From positions 3,731,545 through 3,795,544 of the forward strand of contig NZ_KQ031382.1 in assembly GCF_000384335.2 (NCBI RefSeq): a stretch of DNA of 64,000 bases, read 5' to 3'. Below, in pieces: positions 18,937 through 26,991 of the stretch. The notes below the pieces were generated by a model. It worked only from the letters and a program-made list of their open reading frames with translations. It was not told where the DNA came from and searched no databases. A program made the position numbers and the translations under genes. The DNA comes from Hyphomicrobium sp. 99 (GTDB lineage: Bacteria > Pseudomonadota > Alphaproteobacteria > Rhizobiales > Hyphomicrobiaceae). Position 1 is the first letter of the stretch. The number at the start of each line of letters is the position of its first letter.

Positions 18937-20757
18937 ATGGCACCTCCTCTCATTACGCTCAAAGACATTAACCTGACCTTCGGCGGAACTCCGCTGCTCG
19001 AAGGCGCCGAGCTGACCGTCGCTCCAGGCGACCGCGTCTGCCTCGTCGGCCGCAACGGTTCCGGAAAATCGACCCTGCTGAAAATAGCGGCAGGCTTCGT
19101 CGAGCCGGATCGCGGCGAGCGCTTCGCCCATCCGAACGCCAGCATCCGCTACCTTCGGCAGGAGGCTGATTTCACGGGCTTCGAAACGGTTCGCGCTTAC
19201 ATCGAAGCCGGGCTCGGTCCAACCGATGATCCCTACCAGGCCGACTACCTTTTGATGGAACTCGGTCTCGACGGCGAAGCCGATCCCCGAACGCTTTCCG
19301 GCGGCGAGGCACGGCGCGCCGGTCTCGCCCAGGCCATCGTCGCAAAGCCCGACGTTCTGCTGCTCGACGAACCGACGAACCATCTCGATCTCACCGCGAT
19401 CGAATGGCTGGAATCGACCTTGCAGGCTTCTCGCTCGGCCCTGCTGCTTATCAGCCACGACCGGCGGTTCCTCGAAACGCTCTCGCGTTCGACCGTCTGG
19501 CTCGACCGCGGCAAGACACGCCGCCTCGAACAAGGCTTCGCCGCGTTCGAAGACTGGCGCGACAAGGTGCTCGAAGAGGAAGAAATCGAGCGCCATAAGC
19601 TCGACCGAAAGATTGTCCGCGAAAACCAGTGGATGCACGGCGGCGTCACCGGCCGGCGCAAGCGCAACGTGCGCCGCGTGCGCGAGCTGAAAGCCATGCG
19701 CCAGGAAGTGCGCGAACAGCGCCATGTCGTCGGAACCGTCCGCCTGGACGCCTCGGAAGGCAGCCTCTCCGGCAAGCTCGTCGTCGAAGCGACCGGCATC
19801 TCGAAAGCTTACGCCGACACCGACATCGTCAGGGGTCTCGATCTCCGTGTCATGCGCGGTGATCGGCTTGGCATCGTCGGTCCGAACGGCGCCGGCAAGA
19901 CCACACTGATCAAATTGCTGACCGGCCAGATCTCGCCGGACAGCGGCAATATCCGTCACGGCGCCAATCTCGAGATCGTGGCACTCGACCAGAAGCGCGA
20001 CGAACTCAATCCCAATTGGACGGTATCGGACGCACTGACGGGTGGACGTGGTGATCAGGTCATCATCAACGGAAAGGCGCGGCACGTCGCGAGCTACATG
20101 CAGGACTTCCTGTTCCTGCCCGAGCAGCGGCTTTCGCCGATCCGCGTCCTATCGGGCGGAGAACGCGCACGATTGATGTTGGCCCGCGCGCTCGCAAAGC
20201 CATCGAACGTCCTCATCCTCGACGAGCCGACGAACGATCTCGATCTCGAAACGCTCGATCTCTTGCAGGAACTTCTATCCGATTACCCAGGCACGCTTTT
20301 GCTCGTCAGCCATGACCGCGATTTCCTCGATCGCATCGTGACGAGCGTATTGGCTCCGGACGGCGACGGATATTGGACTGAATATGCCGGTGGCTATTCC
20401 GATATGCTCGCCCAGCGCAAGGGCGAGGCTCTGCAAAAGAAATCGCAGTCGAATTCTCCGGCGGCGTCACGCAAAGGCAGCGCTGACTCGAACGCGGCTT
20501 CAGCGCAATCGAAACAGAAGTTGTCATTCAAGGACAAGCACGCCCTGACGACGCTTCCCGTCGAAATGGCGAAGCTCGAAGCCGAAATCCAGGACCTCGC
20601 TGCGAAACTTGCCGACGCCGATCTCTTCACGCGCGATCGTGCATTGTTCGACAAAACGAGCGACCGGTTGGGACAGGCCCAAATGCAGCTCGAAGCTGCT
20701 GAAACGCGCTGGCTGGAACTTGAGGAAAAACGCGAGGCACTCGAGAGCCTCGGGTAA
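18937..20757 (+). CDS. uup: ABC-F family ATPase, Uup-like
   Basis: A soluble 606-residue protein with two ABC ATPase domains and no membrane domain. Domain 1 has GRNGSGKST, LSGGEARR and LLLDEPTNHLD; domain 2 has GPNGAGKTT, LSGGERAR and LILDEPTNDLD. The interdomain linker is basic (VTGRRKRNVRRVRELK). The C-terminal segment after about residue 520 (KLSFKDKHALTTLPVEMAKL ...) is a coiled coil like that of Uup, which binds DNA and ribosomes. Domain number plus the coiled coil favour Uup over EttA. The ATG at 18937 follows CGAGGGG. A long antisense frame is an artefact. Confidence 0.9.
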   Translation: MAPPLITLKDINLTFGGTPLLEGAELTVAPGDRVCLVGRNGSGKSTLLKIAAGFVEPDRGERFAHPNASIRYLRQEADFTGFETVRAYIEAGLGPTDDPYQADYLLMELGLDGEADPRTLSGGEARRAGLAQAIVAKPDVLLLDEPTNHLDLTAIEWLESTLQASRSALLLISHDRRFLETLSRSTVWLDRGKTRRLEQGFAAFEDWRDKVLEEEEIERHKLDRKIVRENQWMHGGVTGRRKRNVRRVRELKAMRQEVREQRHVVGTVRLDASEGSLSGKLVVEATGISKAYADTDIVRGLDLRVMRGDRLGIVGPNGAGKTTLIKLLTGQISPDSGNIRHGANLEIVALDQKRDELNPNWTVSDALTGGRGDQVIINGKARHVASYMQDFLFLPEQRLSPIRVLSGGERARLMLARALAKPSNVLILDEPTNDLDLETLDLLQELLSDYPGTLLLVSHDRDFLDRIVTSVLAPDGDGYWTEYAGGYSDMLAQRKGEALQKKSQSNSPAASRKGSADSNAASAQSKQKLSFKDKHALTTLPVEMAKLEAEIQDLAAKLADADLFTRDRALFDKTSDRLGQAQMQLEAAETRWLELEEKREALESLG

Positions 20758-20760
20758 GAC

Positions 20761-20800
20761 GCAAAATAAAAGCGACGACCGAGAGACTCGGCCGCCGCTT
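20761..20800 (-). terminator. Rho-independent terminator of pqqA
   Basis: Read on the minus strand, a 14-base-pair stem (20787-20800 with 20770-20783, two G-T pairs) closes a 3-base loop and is followed by CTTTTATTTT. It lies 34 bases after the pqqA stop, so pqqA is transcribed as a short separate message. It also sits just past the uup stop and may stop readthrough in both directions, though the plus-strand side lacks a T-run. Confidence 0.85.
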
Positions 20801-20833
20801 AAAAGTTCGACCCTAAGGTCGACATCATCTGAA

Positions 20834-20923
20834 TTAGATGAGGTCGATCTCAGCCGGCAGATAGCTGGTCACTTCGAGACCAACTTCCTGCTCGCGAACT
20901 TCGGGCTTCGACCACGTCTTCAT
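20834..20923 (-). CDS. pqqA: PQQ precursor peptide PqqA (orphan)
   Basis: A 29-residue peptide, MKTWSKPEVREQ then EVGLEVTSYLPAEIDLI. The Glu and Tyr that are cross-linked to become pyrroloquinoline quinone are in EVTSY (Glu-x3-Tyr, Glu17 and Tyr21), and the EVTSY...AEID tail resembles Methylobacterium-type PqqA. A strong GGAGGAA ribosome site lies five bases before the ATG, and a strong terminator follows. None of pqqB, pqqC, pqqD or pqqE is in the window, so this copy stands alone; separate pqqA copies are known in methylotrophs, where PQQ serves methanol dehydrogenase. It is easily missed because of its length. Confidence 0.85.
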   Translation of the reverse strand: MKTWSKPEVREQEVGLEVTSYLPAEIDLI

Positions 20924-21058
20924 GGTTTCCTCCAAGAGTGGTTCGTCAAGAATGGGTTTGTCCACGCTCAACGAACGCTTACGTATGCCGCAGCGGCAAT
21001 AAGTGCCAATCGTATTTACAATAGCCGCTCATAAGCCAGCCTAATAACAATATAACAC

Positions 21059-21072
21059 TTCGCATATGCGAA
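21059..21072. repeat. Perfect 14-bp palindrome upstream of pqqA
   Basis: TTCGCATATGCGAA is a perfect inverted repeat with no spacer, in an AT-rich stretch about 135 bases upstream of pqqA and 14 bases past the stop of the next upstream gene on the same strand. It has the size and symmetry of a dimeric regulator site. No regulator can be named. Confidence 0.45.
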
Positions 21073-21085
21073 AGGTAATTGGCCT

Positions 21086-21772
21086 CTATTGTTTGGCCGC
21101 CCACTGATCTTTGACCTCATCGCATCGCCGAGAGATGAATTCGTTGACCTCATCGACGATGGAGCTCGATAGGATGTTCACGGTGTTGTCGGCCGCCGTC
21201 GCGGTCCAAAGCGCGCTTTTGATCAGCGTAGGTGCTTCGATCTTGCCCCACTGAGCCTGCGCCTTGGTGGCCTTGCCGTTCTCGAAGGTCACCTTCGGAG
21301 TGAGATCGAACGAGAAGTCCGTCGCGCCCTTCTTCTCGCTCGCAATCGAGCAGGTGACCGTGTGCTTGGCGAAGACCACCTCGGCCTTTGGCTCCGACAT
21401 CGCCTTCACCAAATCCGCGTTATTGACGCTCAAGTCGGTGGAGCAGTGGGCGCCATCGTAGGGCCATGTCACCTTCAATTTGGCGACGAGCTTCACCAGC
21501 TGTTCCTTGCGCCAGCTTTTGATCACGTGGCACGCGATGTCCTTGCCCGAGGGATCTTTCGAATGGAACGCCCGGCAGAGATCGACCTTGCAAGCCTGAC
21601 GCGCGTCCTTCTCAGCTTTCTCTTCCGGAGTAAGCGGTCCGTCGGGATCGCCTAATACCTTCCCGGAATCGGCCGACGCTTTCGCAGGCTCGTCTGCGGT
21701 AGCAGGCGGAATAGCAAATGCAACGATCGAAAGAGCGATGGCCGACGCGAACACTCCAGACGCGAACTTCAT
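21086..21772 (-). CDS. Secreted protein of unknown function
   Basis: A 228-residue protein with a clear Sec signal peptide (MKFASGVFASAIALSIVAFA, cut probably after ATADE). The mature part has four Cys (ACKVDLCRAF, IACHVIKSW, GAHCSTDL), consistent with periplasmic disulfides, and mixed charge. I do not recognise a characterised domain; similar secreted proteins with DLCRAF and CHVIKSWRKE segments are recalled as conserved in Hyphomicrobium. The start at 21772 is chosen because it places the signal peptide at the N-terminus. It lies upstream of pqqA on the same strand, separated by about 160 bases. Confidence 0.7.
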   Translation of the reverse strand: MKFASGVFASAIALSIVAFAIPPATADEPAKASADSGKVLGDPDGPLTPEEKAEKDARQACKVDLCRAFHSKDPSGKDIACHVIKSWRKEQLVKLVAKLKVTWPYDGAHCSTDLSVNNADLVKAMSEPKAEVVFAKHTVTCSIASEKKGATDFSFDLTPKVTFENGKATKAQAQWGKIEAPTLIKSALWTATAADNTVNILSSSIVDEVNEFISRRCDEVKDQWAAKQ

Positions 21773-22034
21773 GAAGACCCCACTTTGAAAGAAAGCTCGA
21801 AGAGAGGCTCCCTTGGTCGCGCACACGGGCGGGACTAAGGCAGGAAACCGGCTTTACACCATTTTGAGCGCACCTGAGGCGTCCGCGACACTACCCCCTC
21901 CCCATCGTGCTTGAAGACCGGATAGCCGCTCCCATATCTTCATTAAACCGATGGGCAGCGATGCCGCGGACCGGGTGGCTCGAAGGGGCGTCCGGGGAAT
22001 TGAGAAAGATGGTCGCTTAACCAAGGGCCTTCAA

Positions 22035-22493
22035 ATGACACGCCTAACCGCACTTTCGAACCCACTGCTTCTGGGTTTCGAAGAAATCGAACGGCTGGTC
22101 GATCGCGCCACCAAGGGTGGCGACGGTTATCCACCCTATAACATCGAGAGAGTCGCCCGGAACGATGACGCCGGCGAGCTTCTTCGGATTACATTGGCCG
22201 TGGCCGGCTTCACGCGAGACGAGCTCGAAATCACGCTCGAAGACAAACAATTGACCGTTCGTGGCAAGCAACGGGACGACAAAGAACGTGATTATCTCTA
22301 TCGGGGCATCGCGTCCCGGCAGTTTTCACGAACGTTCGTCTTGGCCGACGGTATCGAAGTGAAAAGTGCCGAGCTGTCGAATGGGCTCTTGGCCGTTGAT
22401 CTACAGCGCCTCGAACCGGAGCGCCTTGTCCGGCGTATTGAGATAGGGACCGCGAAACAGATCAAAACAGATCAAAAGCCGGACCTGAGCTGA
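22035..22493 (+). CDS. Hsp20/IbpA small heat shock protein
   Basis: ATP-independent holdase that binds unfolding proteins in the cytoplasm. The 152-residue protein has an N-terminal arm (SNPLLLGFEEIERLVD), an alpha-crystallin domain at about residues 33-120 (YNIERVARNDD ... LTVRGKQ) and the IASRQFSRTFVLAD strand typical of rhizobial IbpA-like proteins. The ATG at 22035 is preferred to a frame-open start 84 bases upstream. It is followed by a DUF1150 gene, a pairing usual in this order. The leader was read for a ROSE thermometer; no clear anti-ribosome-site hairpin was found. Confidence 0.93.
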   Translation: MTRLTALSNPLLLGFEEIERLVDRATKGGDGYPPYNIERVARNDDAGELLRITLAVAGFTRDELEITLEDKQLTVRGKQRDDKERDYLYRGIASRQFSRTFVLADGIEVKSAELSNGLLAVDLQRLEPERLVRRIEIGTAKQIKTDQKPDLS

Positions 22494-22616
22494 GTCTTTC
22501 GCGTCACAGCGCCGGCGGCCGAATCGTCGGAGGATCGGAGCACACCCGCAGACTGGAAGGACATGATCCCGAAGCTGCGATGAGAGCCCGGCCTCGACAC
22601 AAGGAGGAAGAGCGTC

Positions 22617-22904
22617 ATGAACACTAAGACCACCGTAAAAGCCACCGAAGTCCACGATGTTGTAGCGCCAGTCATGAGCGAGCTGGAGCTTGCACGGCTT
22701 GGTGGCGGCGAGGTCGCTTACATCAAGACGCTGACCTCGGACGAAGCAATAGAGATGTTTCCGCAGATCGAAGGACTGCCGAAGGGCATTCCGCTCTTCT
22801 CGCTTCACGCGGCCGACGGTACGCCAATCGCGTTGACGGACACGCTGCAGGCGGCCATTGGGCATGCTCAGGAAGACGAGCTGTTGATCGCGCCGCTCCA
22901 CTAA
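22617..22904 (+). CDS. DUF1150 family protein
   Basis: A 95-residue soluble protein with the family pattern ELARLGGGEVAYIKTLTSDEA near the start and LFSLHAADGTPIALTD towards the end. AGGAGG precedes the ATG at good spacing. DUF1150 genes usually lie next to an IbpA-like hsp20 in Hyphomicrobiales, as here. The family has no known biochemical role; a supporting function in protein quality control is inferred only from this pairing. A strong terminator follows. Confidence 0.88.
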   Translation: MNTKTTVKATEVHDVVAPVMSELELARLGGGEVAYIKTLTSDEAIEMFPQIEGLPKGIPLFSLHAADGTPIALTDTLQAAIGHAQEDELLIAPLH

Positions 22905-22935
22905 GGACGCGCCCAAAACACCGATTTTCTTAGAA

Positions 22936-22971
22936 AGAGCCACCCAATCCGTTGGGTGGCTCTACTTTTTT
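22936..22971 (+). terminator. Rho-independent terminator after the hsp20-DUF1150 pair
   Basis: A perfect 12-bp stem AGAGCCACCCAA/TTGGGTGGCTCT with loop TCCG, followed by AC and six T. It ends the plus-strand hsp20-DUF1150 unit 31 bases after the DUF1150 stop and separates it from the convergent dehydrogenase gene. Confidence 0.93.
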
Positions 22972-22999
22972 CCAGTACCCGCCATCCACGGAGAACCGC

Positions 23000-23974
23000 C
23001 TACGGGTGATAATGCGCGTACTGGCCCTTCGGCTTGAAGCGCTCGAGGTACTCCGGAACGATCCCGTCGATGGAAGCCGGGTTTTCGATCCCGAGCGCCG
23101 CAATCGTTCGCCCCTCTTTCTTCGCCGCCTCCGACACCACGTTATCGGACTGCAGGAGGCGGACCTGATCGAGCGTCAGGGGACGCAGCGAGTTCGGCAA
23201 TGGCGAACTTAGGATCGCCATGAGTTTCGCCACGCCGAACGGCAGAGGTAACAGCAGGCGGTGGCGATCCGAGTACAGCAGCGTCGCCTTGAGGAGATCC
23301 CGGAAACTCAGGACCTCGGGGCCGCCCAGTTCATAGATCGTGCCGGACTTTCCAGTCCCGGTCGCGGCATTGGCAGCGGCCTGACCGACGTCGCCGACAA
23401 ATACCGGTTGAAATTTTGTGTCACCGCCGCCGACGAGCGGAAGGAACGGACTGATCCGCGCCATGGCGGCAAAACGGTTGAAGAATTCATCCTCCGGACC
23501 GAACACGATAGATGGTCTCAGCACGAGAGCTGAGGGGAATTCGGCAAACGTCGCCCGCTCGCCCTCGGCCTTCGTCCGCGCATACCGCGACGCAGATTCC
23601 TTGTCGGCGCCGATTGCCGAAATATGGACAAGGCGAGAGGCGCCAGCTTCCTTGGCAGCCTTCGCAACGCGCTCCGCACCCTTCGCGTGGAGAGCCTCGA
23701 AGGTCTGTGCGCCGGTCGGCGACAAAATGCCGACGGCGTTGATGACGATGTCGGCGCCCTCAACAGCTCGCGCAATCGAATCGGCGAAGCGGAGGTTGGC
23801 CTGGACGGCATGAATCTGCCCGACCACGCCCATGGGTTGCAGATAGCCCGCAAGATCCGGCCTGCGGACAGCGGCGCGGACGCGGTAGCCCTTTCGAGCC
23901 AACGACCAAACGATGTAGCGCCCGATAAATCCGGAGCCTCCGAACACCGTCGCCAGCTTGCCGTTTTCTGCCAT
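23000..23974 (-). CDS. NDUFA9-like NAD(P)-binding complex I accessory protein
   Basis: A 324-residue atypical short-chain dehydrogenase. The dinucleotide loop GGSGFIGRYIV near the N-terminus, INAVGIL, VHISAIGADKESASRYARTK and LRPSIVFGPED match the NDUFA9-like group, whose alphaproteobacterial members are linked to NADH:ubiquinone oxidoreductase. The catalytic Tyr-x3-Lys is present as YARTK. The ATG at 23974 is preferred to the TTG two codons upstream. It is a single gene, convergent with DUF1150. A general sugar-nucleotide epimerase role is less likely. Confidence 0.85.
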   Translation of the reverse strand: MAENGKLATVFGGSGFIGRYIVWSLARKGYRVRAAVRRPDLAGYLQPMGVVGQIHAVQANLRFADSIARAVEGADIVINAVGILSPTGAQTFEALHAKGAERVAKAAKEAGASRLVHISAIGADKESASRYARTKAEGERATFAEFPSALVLRPSIVFGPEDEFFNRFAAMARISPFLPLVGGGDTKFQPVFVGDVGQAAANAATGTGKSGTIYELGGPEVLSFRDLLKATLLYSDRHRLLLPLPFGVAKLMAILSSPLPNSLRPLTLDQVRLLQSDNVVSEAAKKEGRTIAALGIENPASIDGIVPEYLERFKPKGQYAHYHP

Positions 23975-24415
23975 TTCCAAAACCTCGATGCTGCGGCCCC
24001 GCGGGGCTTAAGTGCTGCGATCAGCGGATCAAGCTCTAGCCGCACCGATTGCCGCTGTGAAGTCTGTACGGCGGCCTCAGCGGGCACCCGCCGAAGAGAA
24101 TTCGTCGCTCCGCTCCGCTGGCCTTCCAAGATGAATTGCCCGCGGAGACCAGCTCCCGATGCTGACCGAACAAATCTCAATAGTTGTCACGATCGAGACC
24201 ACCGAATCACGGCTGACAGCACGAAAATCCTTTCGAGGGACCTAGAGCGGCCCTCAGGGCGCCGAGAGGGGGGAGCTTTAAGACCAAAGCTTAAGGCGCC
24301 GGCGCCCGAAAACCCGGGCGGATCGCCTCATACACACCGCCCATGCGTTGTCTCGCCTCGATTTGACGTCTCGCAATTGACTTCCGCGTCTGCACAATTT
24401 ACCTGACACGTCGAT
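23975..24415. other. Intergenic stretch with no supported gene
   Basis: About 440 bases between the NDUFA9-like gene and tRNA-Leu. Open frames here are GC-rich continuations of antisense frames without ribosome sites or recognisable products. The GGCGCC-GGCGCC self-complementary run near 24296-24307 could form a hairpin but has no T-run. The stretch must carry the promoters of the dehydrogenase and of tRNA-Leu. Confidence 0.5.
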
Positions 24416-24501
24416 GCCCAGATGGCGGAATTGGTAGACGCACTGCTTTCAGGTAGCAGCGCTCACAAGGCGTGGAGGTTCGAGTCCTCTTCTGGGCACC
24501 A
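24416..24501 (+). tRNA. tRNA-Leu (CAG), integration target
   Basis: An 86-base class II tRNA. Acceptor GCCCAGA pairs with TCTGGGC; anticodon stem CTGCT/AGCAG encloses loop TTCAGGT with anticodon CAG; a long variable arm and the T arm GAGGTTCGAGTCCTC follow, and CCA is encoded. Its last 16 bases reappear in slightly degraded form at 33176-33190, and a P4-type integrase gene begins 158 bases downstream, so it is the attachment site of the island that follows. The tRNA is intact. Confidence 0.96.
24486..24501 (+). repeat. attL core (3' end of tRNA-Leu)
   Basis: CCTCTTCTGGGCACCA, the end of tRNA-Leu(CAG). The matching right copy at 33176-33190 lacks one G, and the TTCG three bases further upstream is also shared. 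P4-type integrases usually cross over in the 3' part of tRNA genes, which fits. Confidence 0.75.
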
Positions 24502-24613
24502 TTTGGACTTCTGAGAGGGTCCAGAAACTTCCAAGAACATCTTTAAAACCTTAGATTTATCGGAATTTGCGTTCCGGGGACATTTTACGGTTTCCGTTGG
24601 CAGCCGACCAAAT

Positions 24614-24634
24614 TGGGGGTATTTCTGGGGGTAT
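24614..24634 (+). repeat. Left paired TGGGGGTAT boxes
   Basis: Two exact TGGGGGTAT copies (24614-24622 and 24626-24634) separated by TTC, a 12-base period, between attL and the integrase ATG. The identical pair with spacer GTT lies at the right end of the element in the same orientation. Position and duplication suggest arm-type binding sites for the integrase or its excision factor. Confidence 0.7.
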
Positions 24635-24659
24635 CCGCGACAAGGCTTCGGCTGACCCC

Positions 24660-25889
24660 ATGCCCCTGACTGTTACGGCCATCCGAGCCGCTAAACCGGG
24701 TGCCAAACCCTACAAGCTTGCGGACGGCGGCGGTCTGTTCCTGCTGGTCAATCCAACCGGCTCACGCCTTTGGCGGCTGAAGTATCGCGTGGGCGGCCGC
24801 GAGAAGCTTCTCGCCATCGGCGCCTATCCTGACGTGTCGTTGGCTAAGGCGCGCGAACGCCGCGATGAGGCAAGAAAGTCCATCGCGGACGGTGGTGATC
24901 CGTCTGCCCTCAAGAAGCGGGCGAGCAGGAAAGCCAAAGCAGCCGAGACGAACACCTTTCGCACCGTCGCCAAAGAACATCTGGCCAAACTGACCCGCGA
25001 AGGCCTCGCCGAAGTCACGCTGGGAAAACGGCGGTGGCTGCTTGAATTCGCTTACCCGGATTTCGGCGATCGGGACGTGGGGTCTATTTCGTCGGCGGAT
25101 GTATTGCAGGCGCTCCGGCGGGTTGAAGTCAAGGGGCACCACGAAACGGCGCGACGCTTGCGCTCCGTGATCGGCTCCGTCTTCCGCTATGCCATCGCCA
25201 CCGCGCGAATTGAAAACGATCCGACCATTGCGCTGAGGGGAGCCCTCACAACCCCAAAGGTCCGCCACCGGCCGGCCGTCACGTCGGCCATCGAGCTTGG
25301 CCGGCTGCTGCGCGCTATCGACACGTATCAAGGGCAGCCAGCCACATCTGCCGCTTTGAAACTGATGCCGATCCTCTTTCCGCGTCCCGGGGAATTGCGG
25401 GCGGCCCGTTGGGTCGAATTCGATCTTGAGACCGCAATCTGGTCAATTCCGGCGGAGCGGATGAAAATGCGCCGTGTGCACCGCTCGCCGCTGCCGCGTC
25501 AGGCCGTGGCGATCCTGCGGACGCTTCAGGCTGTGACCGGCGGAAACGAATATGTGTTCCCCTGCATCGGCGCAGCCAAAAAACCGATTAGCGAAAACAC
25601 GCTGAACGGCGCGTTGCGGCGCCTTGGCTTCGGCCCCGACGTGGCCACCGCCCATGGCTTCCGCGCCACTGCGTCAACGCTGCTCAACGAATGCGGGCTC
25701 TGGAATCCAGATGCCATCGAGCGCCAACTGGCCCATGCGGAAAACGATCAAATCCGCCGCGCCTACCTCAGGGGCGAGCACTGGGAAGAGCGCACACGGA
25801 TGATGACGTGGTGGGCCGATTATCTCGATACGCTTCGTGCCGAGAATGTGATTCCCTTTGGCCGCAAGCAGTCGCTGAGGGCGCCCTAG
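24660..25889 (+). CDS. P4-type tyrosine integrase (DUF4102 N-terminus)
   Basis: Site-specific recombinase expected to insert the element into tRNA-Leu(CAG). The 409 residues begin with the DUF4102 arm-binding domain (AIRAAKPGAKPYKLADGGGL ... LLAIGAYPDVSLAKARE), then a core-binding domain and the catalytic domain. The catalytic Arg is in FPRPGELRAARW, the His-x-x-Arg box is HGFRATAST, and the later His and tyrosine nucleophile are in QLAHAEND and RAYLRGEHW. The ATG at 24660 matches family starts; the open frame extends further upstream through the boxes at 24614. It appears intact. Confidence 0.95.
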   Translation: MPLTVTAIRAAKPGAKPYKLADGGGLFLLVNPTGSRLWRLKYRVGGREKLLAIGAYPDVSLAKARERRDEARKSIADGGDPSALKKRASRKAKAAETNTFRTVAKEHLAKLTREGLAEVTLGKRRWLLEFAYPDFGDRDVGSISSADVLQALRRVEVKGHHETARRLRSVIGSVFRYAIATARIENDPTIALRGALTTPKVRHRPAVTSAIELGRLLRAIDTYQGQPATSAALKLMPILFPRPGELRAARWVEFDLETAIWSIPAERMKMRRVHRSPLPRQAVAILRTLQAVTGGNEYVFPCIGAAKKPISENTLNGALRRLGFGPDVATAHGFRATASTLLNECGLWNPDAIERQLAHAENDQIRRAYLRGEHWEERTRMMTWWADYLDTLRAENVIPFGRKQSLRAP

Positions 25890-25974
25890 GACGGCACTGG
25901 ACTCAATCGAATTCATTTCCAGAATCCGAAAAACTGATTCGTTTTTCGGAGAATGTCGTGAGTAATAGAGAAAG

Positions 25975-26643
25975 ATGCGCTGTGTTCACGCGCTAACCAT
26001 TTATCACATCGCCCTTCTGATCGAAGGTTACAACCCGTCAGAATACAACTGCAGTTCTGCTGGTTGTTGGGGTCTCAAGGCCCAAAGGGACACCGCAGCC
26101 GTATTAACGGCGCTTAAAAACGCCATCGACGATGAAACGCTCACTCTTTATCGGAAGGTTTATCATGAAGAATTCGGGGCTGGCTTAGATTACTCGCAAA
26201 GCCTCGTCCACGTGGATGATCTCCAGGATTGGATGCCGCGCATCGGCCTTCATGACAGCTTCTTTCGTCCCGCAGCGCCCGCTCCTGATATTCAGTATCC
26301 ACTCGGCGATTTTTATGCGCCTAAGCTCGCAGCGGCGATTGCGGCGTGGAAAGCTGTAACGGCTGACCCGCGACTGCTTCGCGGAAAATCTCCGAAAAAA
26401 GCGCTCGAAGCTTGGCTGAGAGAAAACGCGGCACGTTACGATCTTCTCAACAAGGACGGCAGCCCGAACGCCACCGGCATTGAGGAGATTTCCAAAGTCG
26501 CAAATTGGAAACCGACCGGCGGTGCCCCAGCCACCCCCGAAGCTGATGAACCCGCCCCTGGGTTCCTGGAATCCCTAGGGGATGTTTCCGGAAAACCCAC
26601 CCCGGGGTTTTCCTCGGTGGAGGATGAGGAAACACCGTTCTAA
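25975..26643 (+). CDS. Island protein of unknown function
   Basis: A 222-residue protein I do not recognise. The N-terminus (IYHIALLIEGYNPSEY) is like the opening of small regulatory or accessory proteins on integrative elements. The middle contains YSQSLVHVDDLQDWM and PRLLRGKSPKKALEAWL, and the end is a Pro/Gly/Glu-rich tail with the repeated motif (A/T)PGF. GAGAAAG precedes the ATG. Its last 90 bases form two DNA inverted repeats (26555-26581 and 26590-26613). It lies between the integrase and the AlpA-like gene on the same strand. Confidence 0.7.
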   Translation: MRCVHALTIYHIALLIEGYNPSEYNCSSAGCWGLKAQRDTAAVLTALKNAIDDETLTLYRKVYHEEFGAGLDYSQSLVHVDDLQDWMPRIGLHDSFFRPAAPAPDIQYPLGDFYAPKLAAAIAAWKAVTADPRLLRGKSPKKALEAWLRENAARYDLLNKDGSPNATGIEEISKVANWKPTGGAPATPEADEPAPGFLESLGDVSGKPTPGFSSVEDEETPF

Positions 26644-26778
26644 CGGGCGTTTTGATAATATCGAGCCGGAAACTTCAACCGGCTGATACAGTTCCGTTTT
26701 TTGTAAGTTGCCTCGCTATTTCAGATGCGACGGCGCGGTCATCCTTTTCGCATGTCCAACAAGACATGGATGGAATTG

Positions 26779-26985
26779 ATGACCTCAGATAGTACCCGCC
26801 CATCGCTGATCCGCCTCGAGGCGGTGAAGGCGCGCACCTGCCTCAGCCGCAGCACGATCTATTCTTACATGCGCGACGGCCGCTTCCCGCAACCGGTTTC
26901 CATTTCGGAACGCTGCGTTGCGTGGATCGAATCGGAAATTGACGCATGGATCGCTGACCGCATTGCCGCCACGCGCAAAGGTTGA
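26779..26985 (+). CDS. AlpA-family helix-turn-helix regulator
   Basis: A 68-residue DNA-binding protein. LIRLEAVKARTCLSRSTIYSYMRDGRFPQPVSI is the AlpA pattern (winged HTH near MerR/Xis), followed by a Trp-containing C-terminal helix (VAWIESEIDAWIADRIA). AlpA proteins switch on integrase or excision genes of cryptic elements, so this may control excision here. The frame is open upstream to ATGs at 26725 and 26752; 26779 is taken because GATGGA precedes it and it fits the family length. It ends just before the next gene. Confidence 0.85.
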   Translation: MTSDSTRPSLIRLEAVKARTCLSRSTIYSYMRDGRFPQPVSISERCVAWIESEIDAWIADRIAATRKG

Positions 26986-26991
26986 TTGGCG

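Noticed and set aside
18862..20085. A 407-codon minus-strand frame opposite the ABC-F gene
   Set aside because: Fully inside uup and antisense to both ATPase motifs; no recognisable protein.
20950..21030. A TGGCAC...TTGC-like sigma-54 promoter upstream of pqqA
   Set aside because: The GG and GC doublets are two bases too close for a -24/-12 promoter.
21773..22034. A ROSE-type RNA thermometer in the hsp20 leader
   Set aside because: No conserved anti-Shine-Dalgarno UUGCU element or convincing closing hairpin could be traced by eye.
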